DNA of 64,000 bases, taken from positions 6,421,001-6,485,000 of the forward strand of contig JAILWY010000008.1 in assembly GCA_022113835.1 (NCBI GenBank), in the 5' to 3' direction. The position numbers and the translations under genes are program-made. This document shows, in pieces, positions 13,091-25,647 of this stretch (the first letter of the stretch is position 1; the number at the start of each line of letters is the position of its first letter). Under the pieces are notes generated by a model. The model saw only the letters and a list, made by a program, of their open reading frames with translations, made no database searches and was not told the origin of the DNA. Source of the DNA: Atopsyche davidsoni. Its lineage: Eukaryota; Arthropoda; Insecta; Trichoptera; Hydrobiosidae.

Positions 13091-15059
13091 TTTTAGAGGG
13101 ATGTGCCCTGGAAGTACCTTGTCGAGGTGGGACGTATCAGGAGTATCAGATCTAAGCGCCAGAGCTTTGTAAGGAAAGGATTAAATAATAATGCTATTGG
13201 GCAGTACTTAAAACCACTATTTTCCCCTTAGAAAACCATGAACTGAAAAACTTGAAAAATAAGAGCATGAGTGTATGCTCGGTGAAATGGTCGCCAACCT
13301 CCTCTGAAGAGAGGCACTTTGTAAAGAAGTAATAAGAATGCCAGGTTAAAGGGTATATTACAAGTTTGAAATCACCCTGTATATTATTTATATTCATATA
13401 TATGTTGTTGTTACTTTTCTAATTAGACCATAATAGGCGATATTTGTGTCGGCAATCAAACATGTCATTTTTGGTCCGCGCTCCCTCTACGAAAGCCAGA
13501 GAAGGGGACGAACGATTAAGAGAGTAAATAAATATATATAATTTTTAGTACGCCACTGGAAAAGCCGTTTTAATCAAGAAATAACATTCAGTATTCGACT
13601 CCCAAGCATTTATGACTTAATGGGTACGAGATGTAGAAAATGATTAGTAAATGTACATTGAACTCTCATACGGGTTCAATGTGTTTTAACAATTATTTAA
13701 ATGACAAATATTAAAAAATTAAACCACTTAAAATGTACTATTTCACAGCTTTTTATTTAGATATTTACCAAGCAATGTTTTTAAATCTTAAATTTGATCT
13801 TAACGAAATTAACTTCAGTAAAATTAGCATTTTTTATTCACTTCTTTTGTAATGTGTGTCTTACTTTATTTATGAAGCATCAGATAATATTAATGGCCGG
13901 CAACTCGAAAGCAATAATAACGGTTCAAATTATGGGAGTTTTTCTCAATTGCTACATTAATTTAATAAATAATTTAAAAACATTTGATAGGGAAGGCGAA
14001 CGTGGTTTTACTTTCAGATCGAGTTTGAGGAAACTATTAAGAGGGTCATTACTCGTTTGTCTGTCCAGCCGAAACTACGAGGTGTAGTTTTCTCAGAATT
14101 AATTAATGCTTGTCAATAAAAAGATCCCGAGAACAACAAGGCAAATTCCAGAAACATATCAAATTTGACAGAGCTACAATCACATCTAAATAGTTTCTAC
14201 TGAGGTGTAAGGTCCAACATAAAAAGGGCAAAAAAATTGTGCAGTGATCGACTTTGAAAGATCTCCTTTTTTTATATATATTTTTTAAATATTTGAATTT
14301 ATTTCAATCCAAAAAAAATAAAAAAATAGGGTTGATTTTGAATATAAAATAAAGATTGTGTATTTTTTAAATTAATAAATATTCTGAGTGGGCTTTTGAT
14401 TTCGTCGAGCCCTGAACGAAGCAATGTATTTTATTTTGGTAATATGCAAATACAAAGCACGTTTGTATGGGAAACCGAATTGGACGATTCTGGCACGGTA
14501 AGCGATATTGCTCCACCAGGTGAGATAAGGATTACGTCGGAGGCGCATGATTTATTTAGTAGTTATCGTCGGCTCGAGATTTTCTCAGGTAAACAAAGAG
14601 TTACTCAACCGTCAGTACGAACGATGCTCTGTCATTCAGGGCTGCCACACGCGATCGTTTAATAAATACAATTTATACAATGCCAACGTTTTGCTCAAAG
14701 ACGCCAATCTAGCATGTTCGCGAAACAAGTCGCGTCAAGAAATAAAACGTGGAAACATCACTGAATATTCTTTCAGCAAGTGACAGACGCCACCGATTAC
14801 TTCCCATGGGCAACCCTTGGCTTGACACACAATGCGTCCAAAAACAACGGGGACATCATTGCGATCTGCCGGTTAAACGAAAAAAAAAGTAAAAGCAAGG
14901 CTGTGGCCGGCTGGTAATGCCGCTGCCGTTGCGCCATGCATTGCATTCCCTAGCATCACGCCCCGAACTTTTAACAGGTGCGATTTGTATTCTCTCCGCT
15001 GCCAAATGTCGTGAAGCGATATGATCGATAAGAGCAGGCGATCAACGATACTGTCAAGG
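13091..15059. other. unassigned, partly GC-rich stretch
   Basis: From about 14396 a plus-strand open frame of 88 codons includes VWETELDDSGTVSDIAPPG and passes a possible splice donor (CTCAG then GTAAAC near 14588). I cannot name it. From about 14790 to 15060 the sequence is CpG-rich, with blocks such as GCCGCTGCCGTTGCGCCATG. Either could be an exon or a regulatory element. Nothing decisive is visible. Confidence 0.35.
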
Positions 15060-15067
15060 TGCTAGAG

Positions 15068-17960
15068 CAGAGGTTCCCAAAGTGGTCAATATCGATCCAC
15101 AGGGGTCGATCTCACCCTGCAAGGGGTCGATGATAGCGAAAAATTAAATTGGAGGTCCATGAACTGTAAATGGGGGTCCACGAGAGTGGATCCCATTTAA
15201 GCAGGTCATCACCAAAATTTAGACATTTCCTTAAGTACCTATTGTGACGATTCGTGAATTCGAAGCGTCGCAAATAATGAACTATGTAAATATTCAAATT
15301 TATCTTGCGGGACGCTATTTCAAACTTCGCGGGCTGAAGATACGGCTTGGGTCGCTTTCGTAGGACGGAGGGCATCTCAAGTGTGCAACACATGGTTGAC
15401 ATTATTTCTGGAATGTAGGGGCCGCAGGTAGTGAGAGCGGCTCGAGAGCGTCCGACGCGCAAAAAGGGGCATTCAATCGTCATCGCCGGAGCAGACGGGT
15501 CCTTCTGGTGCAGAAGACAAAGGCGAGCAGTCACGTCCCGGATGAACGCGTCTCTTTTAAATACCAGATAATTAGATATTATTTCGAATCTTTAATTAAA
15601 TGTAGATTCAGTGGTCAAGGGATGCTGCCGATCGGGGAGCTGGAACATCGAAGCAGACGGATGAGTTTCAATTTATTTTATACGCTGATTATTATGAACG
15701 CGAAGGGGCCGACGTGCGTGTTATTATGTGTTATTTCTTCCAGCTTCGTATTCGATTAATGTTATATAATAATTGTTAATAATTGATACTGATAATTGTT
15801 AAGTAAGGTTCTAGGTTAATTTTAATTTTATTGAGTTCGTCCGCGGCGTCTAAATCTAGGATAGGTTTATAATTTACGTTATTATTATTTAATTATATGG
15901 TCATATAATAAGCGTCTAAGTTAGATCGTATTGGGTAATTTTATGGTATAGTTAATTTGAGTTTACGTTAATTTTAAAGGTTCAGAATGTATTTTTCTTA
16001 CAGCAAATCTCTTTAGGGGCTTTCAATCACTATTCACGGACCACCTGACATCATTCAATTACCCTTATATTATTTTATATGCTCTTTATTTTATCTGGAA
16101 ACAAATACGCGATCGTGTAGCCGAGTGGCTTACGTCTCTTTCAGCCGGGGGGGAGGGGACCTGCGTACGGAAGCGTTTAAAGGATTTTATACTCACGCTA
16201 TACGGTTGCGGCGGACTTGGGTTTCGGATTATTATCGGGCGTCTATTGGTATTAAGGAATATTTTATATGTTAGATATTTAAGCGTATTTTATTTTGAGT
16301 ATTGAGGCGGTACATAGCGACATTAACGCTAGCGTCTGTTCGCGCGTTGAACGAAAGAGAGCGTGCGGTTTATTTTAGATTGGCCAAGTTAGGGAGCGTG
16401 TATTATCAATGGTATTTTTATATGTAATAATTTTAAGAAATTAGTTAATAAGTCTTCGATTCTAGGATTGCCGAAGGGGAATTTTCTACCGTGTTTAGTA
16501 GTTTGAACTAGCTATAAGAATTTCATTACCTCTATTATTATGTTGTGTTTAGTATTAAATTTAGTACCCTGTATGTATTAGAGCGTAGCCGCTCAAATAA
16601 TCTCCTGACACATAATATTACCACAATTTGGACATTCGCGGGTTCCGCCGAATTCGAATTAAGCCGCTTGATCGCGTTCTACTGGAACGACCGTCATCTC
16701 GTAACGTTGATCTGAAACTCATAATCACTGAGTGAACCTGATATCAGGCGACAATCGGAGTGAAAGCCTCCAGTTCAGATTAGGGTGTATAAGGTTCTAA
16801 CGGCCGTTGTGGAACAATAATTGATCTTCGGAGAAAACGTGAGTGTCCGAGTCGACCGTACCAAATTTTGTACTAACCGTAGAGAGTAAATTAGTTGCAT
16901 TGAGAGCTGAGGAATTGAGTCTACAATACAGAAACAATATCGTCATATCTCTAACTACGCAGAAAGGGCAAATTTCCCTTGTTCCAGAACATATAAATTA
17001 CTCGGCGACACCGTCGTCCAACGTTCCAGATCATCCGGTGTCCTGCCTTTGGCGGCCCGCAACTTTAAACATAAACACAAGGAGGTCTCTTCAGTTCGAG
17101 ACGGATTGCAAGTCCTAACAAAATTGCAGCAGAAGATGTTTTTGTATTGACGGATTTCGTTTCCTTGACTCTCGTTCAGATTTGATTGGTTGAATTCAGA
17201 GTAGATTCGTTTTCGTTATCCTGTAAATGTTGGACTCATAGGACTCTCCTTTTGTCATAAAGAGTACGCGGAATTAGATTGTCGAAAAAAACTAGGGAGC
17301 GTCGGGTTGGCAGTCACTATCTTGGGTGCTTGTACGTGTTGACACAATACGAAGCACTTGAAGATACCTGTACTTGGGGATGGAAATGAGAGCTGCAGTT
17401 CTCAAAGGTGGCCAATATCGCGAAAAAAGATTTACCTCAATCAAACAATTCTGAACCACTAGTTTTAAGTTAATTTTTGTTTTAAAAGTTTTCAGGAAAA
17501 TTATTACTAGGAATTTTATAACGTTCGCGTCTAATTTAATTAAGGTTATTATATTCATATTTTTAGCTTAGGCAGGGGGTGGAATCATCACACTATGTAC
17601 TTTGTGACGAAGCAAAGCCCTGAAGCGTAGAAGTATTTTGTATGTTTTTAATTAATGTATTTTATTCTATTTAAGATATTAATATGGAATTCCACCAAGT
17701 ATACTCTGTCAAAAATATTGATTTTCTGAATGTTACTATATTTGCATTTCGTGTGTTTTTAATTAATAAAGGTATAATTAACTTTACATGTATTTTCATT
17801 TTTTCATTTTTAAACCCACTGTACAGTAAACCCTATGAAAGTGAGTTGTTCTATATGAGATGTCAAAAATATGTTTGATGTTTAGTTTAGCAAGGAGGTC
17901 GACGAAAAACAGGAAAACTCGATAAGGGGTCGACGGGACAAAATAGTTTGGGAAACTATG
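15068..17960. mobile_element. 2.9-kb hAT-like insertion with perfect 8-bp target duplication
   Basis: The element starts CAGAGGTTCCCAAAGTGG. Its far end, read on the other strand, is CATAGTTTCCCAAACTAT, so the terminal repeats share CA-AG-TTCCCAAA. TGCTAGAG flanks it exactly on both sides (15060-15067 and 17961-17968). The 8-bp duplication and the TTCCCAAA ends are hallmarks of hAT elements. GGGGTCGA motifs lie just inside both ends. I could not recognise transposase in the interior. It includes several GC-rich non-AT blocks and the TGGAATTCCACCAAGTA motif shared with the foldback element. Confidence 0.8.
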
Positions 17961-17968
17961 TGCTAGAG

Positions 17969-18316
17969 GCTTCTCTGCGAAGGGATGCATCTTGCCTCGG
18001 CGCTGAAACGAGTTTTCCATAAATTATTTTTTATATTGTTTAAATGAATTAATCTAGGCTAGCTTCAAGGACAAACAACCACACAGCGTGTCCTTGAAGA
18101 GCACCTCGCTCATATATGAGCCGACCACGATATCACCAATATTGTCCCGGTGCTCAGGGGTAGAGACACCACCGCAAGGGGATGCTGAAAACCAATACCC
18201 TTATTTTTTCCGTTTGCAAACTCTACATAAAAAATACAAAATTATTAATAAAACACGCTTAATTTTGCTAGTACATAATTACCCACTTAAAGCACAATAT
18301 ATTTATGTTTTGAACG

Positions 18317-18361
<45 letters not shown>

Positions 18362-21300
18362 ATACAATATAATCATTAACGTATATTGACTAACTATAAG
18401 TAACGGTTAGTAAAGGATGATATATTTTTCCCCCTTTCAAAATAGGACATTGAAGTCAACTACAAATACTGCAGATTTAAATTAACTTTAATAGTCAAGA
18501 ATAAATATTTTTGAAATTTCTCAATACATATATATTTTTTATATTTAAAACCATATAAATATATCAATCGACATATTTTTAAATTCTTCTTGTATTATAA
18601 AAACGAAGTTTTTTTGTACAGCAAATCTCAATTACTATAAGATACCTAATTACAAGTAATTTTAATTTATACTAAAACAAAAATGTTCAACCGGCATCAT
18701 CTCACGCAAGCCTGTCTAGTAGGATGTATGATGTAAATAATTATGAATTCCGGTAGAATAGTAATTTTATTTTTAGGGTCAAGGAAAACTTAGGACACTG
18801 ACATTGTTTTGTTAAATTGCTATTGACGCTTTACTTTCATTATATCATCACAATACATATATATATATATACATTTTTAGTGATAGCTTCAAGGTGAAAT
18901 AAAATTCCTTGTTTCCGCGATATGCTTTTATATAGCGTGTGTGTATATTCGTATTCAGTTAGTAAATAGGCACAGTGTTATATGTAGGTATCGCGTTAAA
19001 TACACTTTGTATTCCCAAAATAGAAGTGGCAATTAATTTTGTCTGAACACAATATAACAAGTCGCATTCACAATTTTGATAAATTAGGAGTGACAGTCAA
19101 TAAAAAAAATGTTCGTTTTTATACAGAGTGTTTCGAAAACTTCAAAAAAAATTGAGGATCTTTGTGTCGCTGCGATGATTTCACGGATACTAAGAAACGA
19201 TACTTTATTGTTCATTCTATCCTGAATTGATTTTTTTGTGATCGCTAGCACAGTTGCTTATTCTATCCTGACTCGAGACACCAAAACTTGAAAAATCATT
19301 TGTATTGATGCTCGTGTTGACAATCAGAGAAGACCTCCGTCCTGTAGTCGACCAACAATAACTCATTAGAATATAGGAAGTGTTAATGCATTTGTCATTG
19401 ATTATTGAGATTGTTGCATATGGGAAAGAATAAGCGATAATTTATGTTCTGGCGTGTGTGACACTGGCTTTATGTTTTGAAATAAGGCACGTGCGACCTA
19501 CAATAATCTTTTAGCAGTAATTCCTAAGCAAATAAACGTGACGACAATAATATATTAACATTTGTACTGTTGCATTACTAACATATTTATATTATCAATA
19601 CACACCCATCACGTCTTGAATTATCATCAGTCGGTGCCATTGATTCTGCTCATCGTGTCTTGCATTGCTGGATGAGTATCCAGTGTTTTTGGGGTCGTTG
19701 AGAGTAGAAGAAAGAAGCAGCTCTTTAGCCACTTTTGTAAAAGGATGTTACAGCGAAGCAGGGATGCGGAAATTGAAGCATTTTCAAGGGAGTGGATGGC
19801 AAAGGAAAAATATGAACATTAATCTAAGATCATATAATGATTAAAAGGAGTAATTTGATTTTCATGATTCAGAAATATAATGCGAATTATGATCCAAATC
19901 ACAAGAGTAACAATTTTTGCCTTCTAAGTGGCGTGCGGTCCATACATGCAACAAAGCTTGCTTGCTATAAAATATTATTCATTTTTCGTTGTTATATTTT
20001 TGTGCTATTTTTTTATCATACATCATAATATTTATTTATATTTTACATAATTATTCTTATACAACATAATAAAAAAAATAATAAAAATAATAATTTACCG
20101 AACAAAGCTTCTGGCATAGATTTTGAGTAAAGTAAACTAAAAAAAGATAAAAATAAAGGATGCATTCGTTGGCCTGAGTAATGGTTTTATTAAAACTAAT
20201 TAAAAAACGCATGCAAACATATGGCGCAAAAAATTAAGCCAATTAAAAGAAGTTGATGGGAGGAATTTTTATCAATAGCAATCATTTAATATTACGTTTG
20301 CACAAATGGCGAACATATTTATAATAAGAGATACACAATGACTAAGTTTAATATTTTCACTGAAATGTGATAGCTTCCTGGTGTTAGTTTATTAATTTTT
20401 TTTAAGTACTGAACTTTTTTCTAAAAAAGTTAAAACATAGAAAAATAGATTAACCGCATGATAACTCAAAATTCATTAATTTTCTTTTGTGAATAAAAAA
20501 CGCAAAATACCAATGGGCGTGGTCAAACAGAAGTTAATATTTTTAATTAAAATTAATTCATATGTCTCACTTGGAAAATGATCTTTTTATAATAGACATT
20601 GATGATTGTTGCTTAACAGCAAAAAAATATTCCACAGACAGACAAGTTTTTTTTTTAATATCATTAAATGAAGCTTTTGAATCATTTTTGCCAAAAAAGT
20701 TAAGCGTTTTTTTAGAGTACTGATACATTCAATGAAATGTAATGATTGATACTATAAATAAAATATTTTTTTTATTTGAGATTCATTATCTTCTACTGTT
20801 GGTTATATAAGGTTCTTTTCATAAAGCTCTATAGCTGATATAAATATAAATAAATTTATATAAATAGTTATAATTAAACGTAGTAATAGAGCTTAAATAA
20901 TAAGCCTTGCATTTTGGTAAGGCCAGTTGTTAGCATCCGAAAAACTTGAGATCGAGATTTCCAGGTCAGTAAATCCAATTTATCTAAACGCATATAATTC
21001 AATGGTAAAATATTTAATTAATTTAATGCAATTTAACTGTCCGCTTTTTGATTTTCTCGATCTATATTTTTTTAATTAATATTCGCGGTCATACTTAATC
21101 GAATAAGTCAAACTATCTAATGTGAAATTCAATATACGTAATAATTTCCTGTTTGAAAACTTTACAATATCAAAATGTAATCTGCTTAAAATATATTTAT
21201 TATTTACATCTAAGCATGAATTATCGTCTATTTTTTAAGGTAGTATGTTCTGACGGACATTATTAATCAATTCCTAGATGTCATTTCGTCGTTTTTTACT

Positions 21301-22200
21301 TTTCTTTCAGGCGTTTCTACCCTTCAGGAATATGAAGATTTTTCATCATTGGATATGAATACAAAATCGGAAACGAGATGAGTTATTATTGAATTTCAAT
21401 TGAATTTATTCGATGAGTGGATGCCATTTGAGATGCCTATAAACCACACTATGCAAGCGAGAAAGGCAGGTAGCTATGCTTTTAGGGTCACTGGACTTCA
21501 GTGCTGCTAGAAATTAATGTAGATAGGCTGTTATTTCCACTATAAACTGGATCGTCGACAATATTAATATAGTTTTTAATTGCAGGACGTATAAAAGGCA
21601 AAAGGTTGGGGGGTCGATCACTTCATGATATCTGCCCAATTGGAGCAGTCAGAGCAAAGTAGACGAACTCGAAACAAAGCAAAAATGCCCCTAAAATTCC
21701 AATTTCGCAATCCTCAGCACTGAGTTATGAGACTTGAAAATATACCCGACGCCACTGGTAAATATAAAGACGTAATAAAGTCGTTATCCGCACATTCTTG
21801 TTACAGAATGATTATTATTTGCATAGCGATAAAAGGCGTTGTGCACGAGCATTAGTCCCAGTTTCTATTTTGGTGCCAAAATGGTTTTCTAGTCGATGAG
21901 TCAAACATTAATATAAAATTTAAAAAAATATTATTTTAATGCATTGTATTATACAACACTTGCAATGGGAATGAATCAATAGCAGGTATATAAAATATTC
22001 AATATGAAGAGGTCGAGTACTTACCCAATCTCCTTGTTGTACTTCAGTGCACTTAACTATTATCTTAACCAACAAAATATATCACAAGTTTACTATTTTA
22101 CAAACCGAACAAAATAAATAGCTACCACAAAAAAAAAAACAGCACAGTAAAAAAATTCGCTAGCAAACGCGACTTTGCGATATCGAAAAGCGCATCTTCT
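17969..22200. other. no supported gene
   Basis: A GC-richer patch at 18065-18190 begins with a hairpin (CAAGGACA pairing with TGTCCTTG). The rest is AT-rich with short open frames only. A tRNA-like fragment (GGCCAGTTGTTAGCATCC) lies near 20931 but has no cloverleaf. Confidence 0.5.
18318..18358. repeat. (TA)n microsatellite
   Basis: An uninterrupted run of TA dinucleotides bounded by ACTATATA and TATATAGT. Confidence 0.95.
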
Positions 22201-22620
22201 TTCTGAATATCATTTTCTGTCTTTTATAAACAATCGTGGCGGTCAAAAATGGGGATTCTCATGTCCCCACGAGTGATCGCTTATTGTGCATCCGAAAATT
22301 CGAAAAAATGTCAATCCTTTTCCGCCATGGCGATCGATCGTCGAACTTTTGGCTTGCTCGCGATGATTGATCGTCAAGAATGTGTCGCCTGTCGATCCAG
22401 CCAGCCCGACGACACGACCCGAATTGATTTGCAAATGAAGTCACTGCGAATGATATTCCAGTGTGGATGACGTATCAGCATTTTTAATTGCGGGCTTGTG
22501 CATCGAGTCGCACATGTGCGGGATGTGAATGTGAGAGCTTGACTGCAATTAAAAATCCACTGTGCCAGCAATGAAATGGCACAAACGCGTCCGATCAATT
22601 GAAACTTTTATGCAGACCGA
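22201..22620. other. second CpG-rich island
   Basis: This is GC-rich and CpG-rich in an AT-rich setting. Open frames run on both strands with no domain I recognise. Near its end TTTTTAATTGC (22481) and GCAATTAAAAA (22546) form an inverted repeat around a GC-rich loop. It may be a regulatory element, an unrecognised exon or a repeat. Confidence 0.35.
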
Positions 22621-23360
22621 TTTGTGTGACAATAAAAGCATGGGGAAAAAAAATGACGTTGCTATTCTATGGCTGCATCGTTCGGGTCGATATGCCCTAA
22701 AAAACACAAAAAAAATATTTTTAAAGAGTAATCAAAAGTAAATTCTTCTCATCGAAAATATTTCTATCCTGAAATCCGACCTCCGATGCTTTTTTTTATT
22801 TTTTATTAGGATGTTATATCAACTGTTACGAAAAATGTAGCCAAAATAGGAGACTTTCCGCTTCTTTACCAACGACGTTCTTTTTATTTGCGCATTCTTG
22901 GTATGACTCTCTCATTTGTGACGCGGTCTACCCATGGTGTTTTGAGGATTCTCCTATACAGCCTCAATTCTTCGCACAGTAGCTGTCTTCAGGAGTGTCC
23001 GAGCTTCAACTCTATACAGGAGAACTGAGACGACACAACACTTGGTGAATCTCCTGGTTATATTCGTCGATCATTGTCAAATCAAAGTGTGAACATTTCC
23101 TCGTGTTTTAAAATATTTCATGGTCGGGCTGAAGCACCAGAAATACAAGACGCCACTGGCGCACGGTTGGGAATCAAGTTTTTTATTGGTTAACTTATCA
23201 AATGGCAAATAATTATTAAGCTTTAGCTTATCTCATCGCAAAGCAGACTCCGCAAACACGCCAAGTGTACTACAACATAAAACTTCGTCCATAACAAAAA
23301 AAATATTACTGGCCATGGTTATGTAGCATATTTTCTGTGATATCACTGTAAACAGCTTTA
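22621..23360. other. no supported gene
   Basis: AT-rich sequence without a recognisable gene or repeat. A few moderately GC-rich patches (about 22900-23150) have no clear identity. Confidence 0.4.
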
Positions 23361-23601
23361 AGCTGGCTACACACGCAGCGACACAACATGCAACCGATTT
23401 ACAATCAGCCAACAGGCTTTCTTTATTTTGGGTGTTTTTTTTATTTGTAAACAGCACAACCGACCGATACGCCTTTGCATTATATTTTTCAACAAAACTG
23501 TAAACAAACGCAAACAGACTACGATATTGACTTTCAAGGTTTTTTATTTTTCTTTTCGTAAACTTATCGGTCGGTTGTGTTTACCCTCTGTGTAGACCGC
23601 T
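23361..23601. mobile_element. probable miniature inverted-repeat element
   Basis: The left end AGCTGGCTACACACGC and the reverse complement of the right end, AGCGGTCTACACAGAGG, are similar. Internally ACAACCGACCGATA (about 23456) is inverted as TATCGGTCGGTTGT (about 23566). The ends resemble those of the clear Harbinger-like element at 60899-61073 (AGCGCCCCACACACG). Flanking bases are TTA and ATA, so the target duplication is imperfect or absent. Confidence 0.5.
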
Positions 23602-25647
23602 ATATTGTGTAAAATCAAGTTTCAGTAATCATTGTTACTTCTTACTCTTTTACCCAAATGAAAACTATATTTTTTAAGTTGATTATTTTTTAATCTTCAA
23701 TTTGCATCATTAATTGCAAAAGTATTTCTGATATTTTGTTTTATTTGTAGGATTTTTTTAGTATACACGTTGTAAGTATTATGGTGGATACTTTCAACTT
23801 CTTTCTACTTTGTTATATGCTTAGAAGAACTTTTTTATAAATATTTTTCAACGTTTTATTACTTAATTCGCTTTATGAATAATCGACTATAATTTTTACG
23901 ATTATTTTCGTTCAGATCTCTAAAATATATATACAATGTGGCCTATGCCTCATAGTAGTGGTCTACGGGCCAGCTCGGTGGTCGCTTGCGTATAGATTGT
24001 CACAAGGACTCGGACGGTAGGCATTACATATAATTTATTGAAAACTACATATCTCGTAAATTATTGATGAATTCAAATTACTATAATAAAAAAAAATTGA
24101 ATCTATAATAAATAATATCTTACAAATTTTTAGTAAAAATTAATCCTGGATAGGAAGTGAAATATTTTTTTATGCGACATATTCAATTTTTCGTTACTCG
24201 AGAAAAAATTTAAATACATTTTATAAATTGTCATAGTTTCATAATTAAATTCAAAGATGTCTTTCGTGTACAATGTCTTAAATTATAAAATTCACCAACA
24301 GATGTCACTACAACAATTAAATATTTATCCTTATTATTTAGTCCTTAAATATTAATATAACATATTTTTAAACTCATACGTGAAAATATTTTTTTTTTAC
24401 ACATATTTTTCTTACACAAACTCAATAACGAAAACAAATAAACCATTGTACACTATTATTTAAGCCGCATACTATATAGACTCACATGCAGTAAGACCCG
24501 CATTGTAAATTAACTTTTAAAAAAAAGTTATGCTTAGAATTTATTTTTTTAGCAGAGTTTAAAATAATCATTAATTTTATTTAATTATAAAATATATTCG
24601 TAAAATTATAAATTTCTGGGATTGGGAAGTGTAAGTGCAACTTTTCCATAGACATGGAGATTTTTCACTCTGAAGTTTATCCTTAGAAAGGTTAATCTGT
24701 CACTTGCTATTGCTGTAAAAGATGTTGGAAATATAAGAAACTGATGATAGGTGATTGCTTGCAACCTCTTAATTGAACTCAATAATACTCTTGCCTTAGT
24801 CTGCTATAATTTTTAATCTGTTATAGTCGTTATTTTATTTATTATCTATAAATAAGAGTCCACCTACTTGTACCAATTGTGCACAATAAGTGTAATTCTT
24901 AGATTGCTTTGATTCACGAAGATGTATATTAAATAGCGATTTCCTAACATAAATGACTGTGACCTCACATGCGACCCTTGCGAGGCTTATTTATTAGGTT
25001 ATTATGTTTTTAAAATTCTACCAGGTCTAATATTTAGCAATACACTATTTGTACAGAAAAGTTCAAAACACAGGAAATGAAACGTTGATTTGTCGATAAT
25101 TTTGTTTCTGAAATAATTTTATTAGGAACTGTCAGATCCGAAAAAACACAATGAAAACAAAAACATACTCTGTTTGTTGTTTTAAAAATCGTTTTCCTCT
25201 TTGGTTTTTAATTTAAAACCTGTATTGATCTAATGAGAATATGTATCACATCACCATTTTTAAGGGAAAAAATATATAAGTTATTCAAGTATTTGAATAG
25301 GTATTATAATAAATAAAAAATAGGCTTTCATTTTATTTATTTGTAAAATATACATATACATGTAAAACTGAAATGAGTATGTTCAAATTCACAAAAAAAT
25401 TTAGTAAGAAAAATGTTGTAAGATCTCTTTATTACCATGAATGATTATTATTATTTCTTTTCTGTGTTGGATGATTTAGTATAATATATCCTTCAAATTG
25501 ATAAAAAGGCTGCCTGATGAATTTAATATCCTGGTAACAAGATATCCTTTTGAATACAATTGGGATAATTGTGGTTTGAATGAATGCATGTAATTATTGT
25601 CACTATTATGTTATTGCTTCAGATGAAAAGTAAATATCCAGCTAAAT
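23602..25647. other. upstream region of the first zinc-finger gene
   Basis: AT-rich, with no supported exon until the acceptor-like TTGCTTCAG at about 25613-25621 just before the zinc-finger start codon. That acceptor suggests a non-coding 5' exon lies somewhere upstream, not located. Confidence 0.4.

Noticed and set aside
15112..15534. 140-codon minus-strand frame inside the hAT-like element, considered as transposase
   Set aside because: I see no BED finger, DDE or hAT C-terminal dimerisation motifs in it, so a transposase call is not supported.
22243..22598. Overlapping short frames in the CpG island as a gene
   Set aside because: Frames on both strands are open because of base composition; none has a domain, start context or splice signals that agree.
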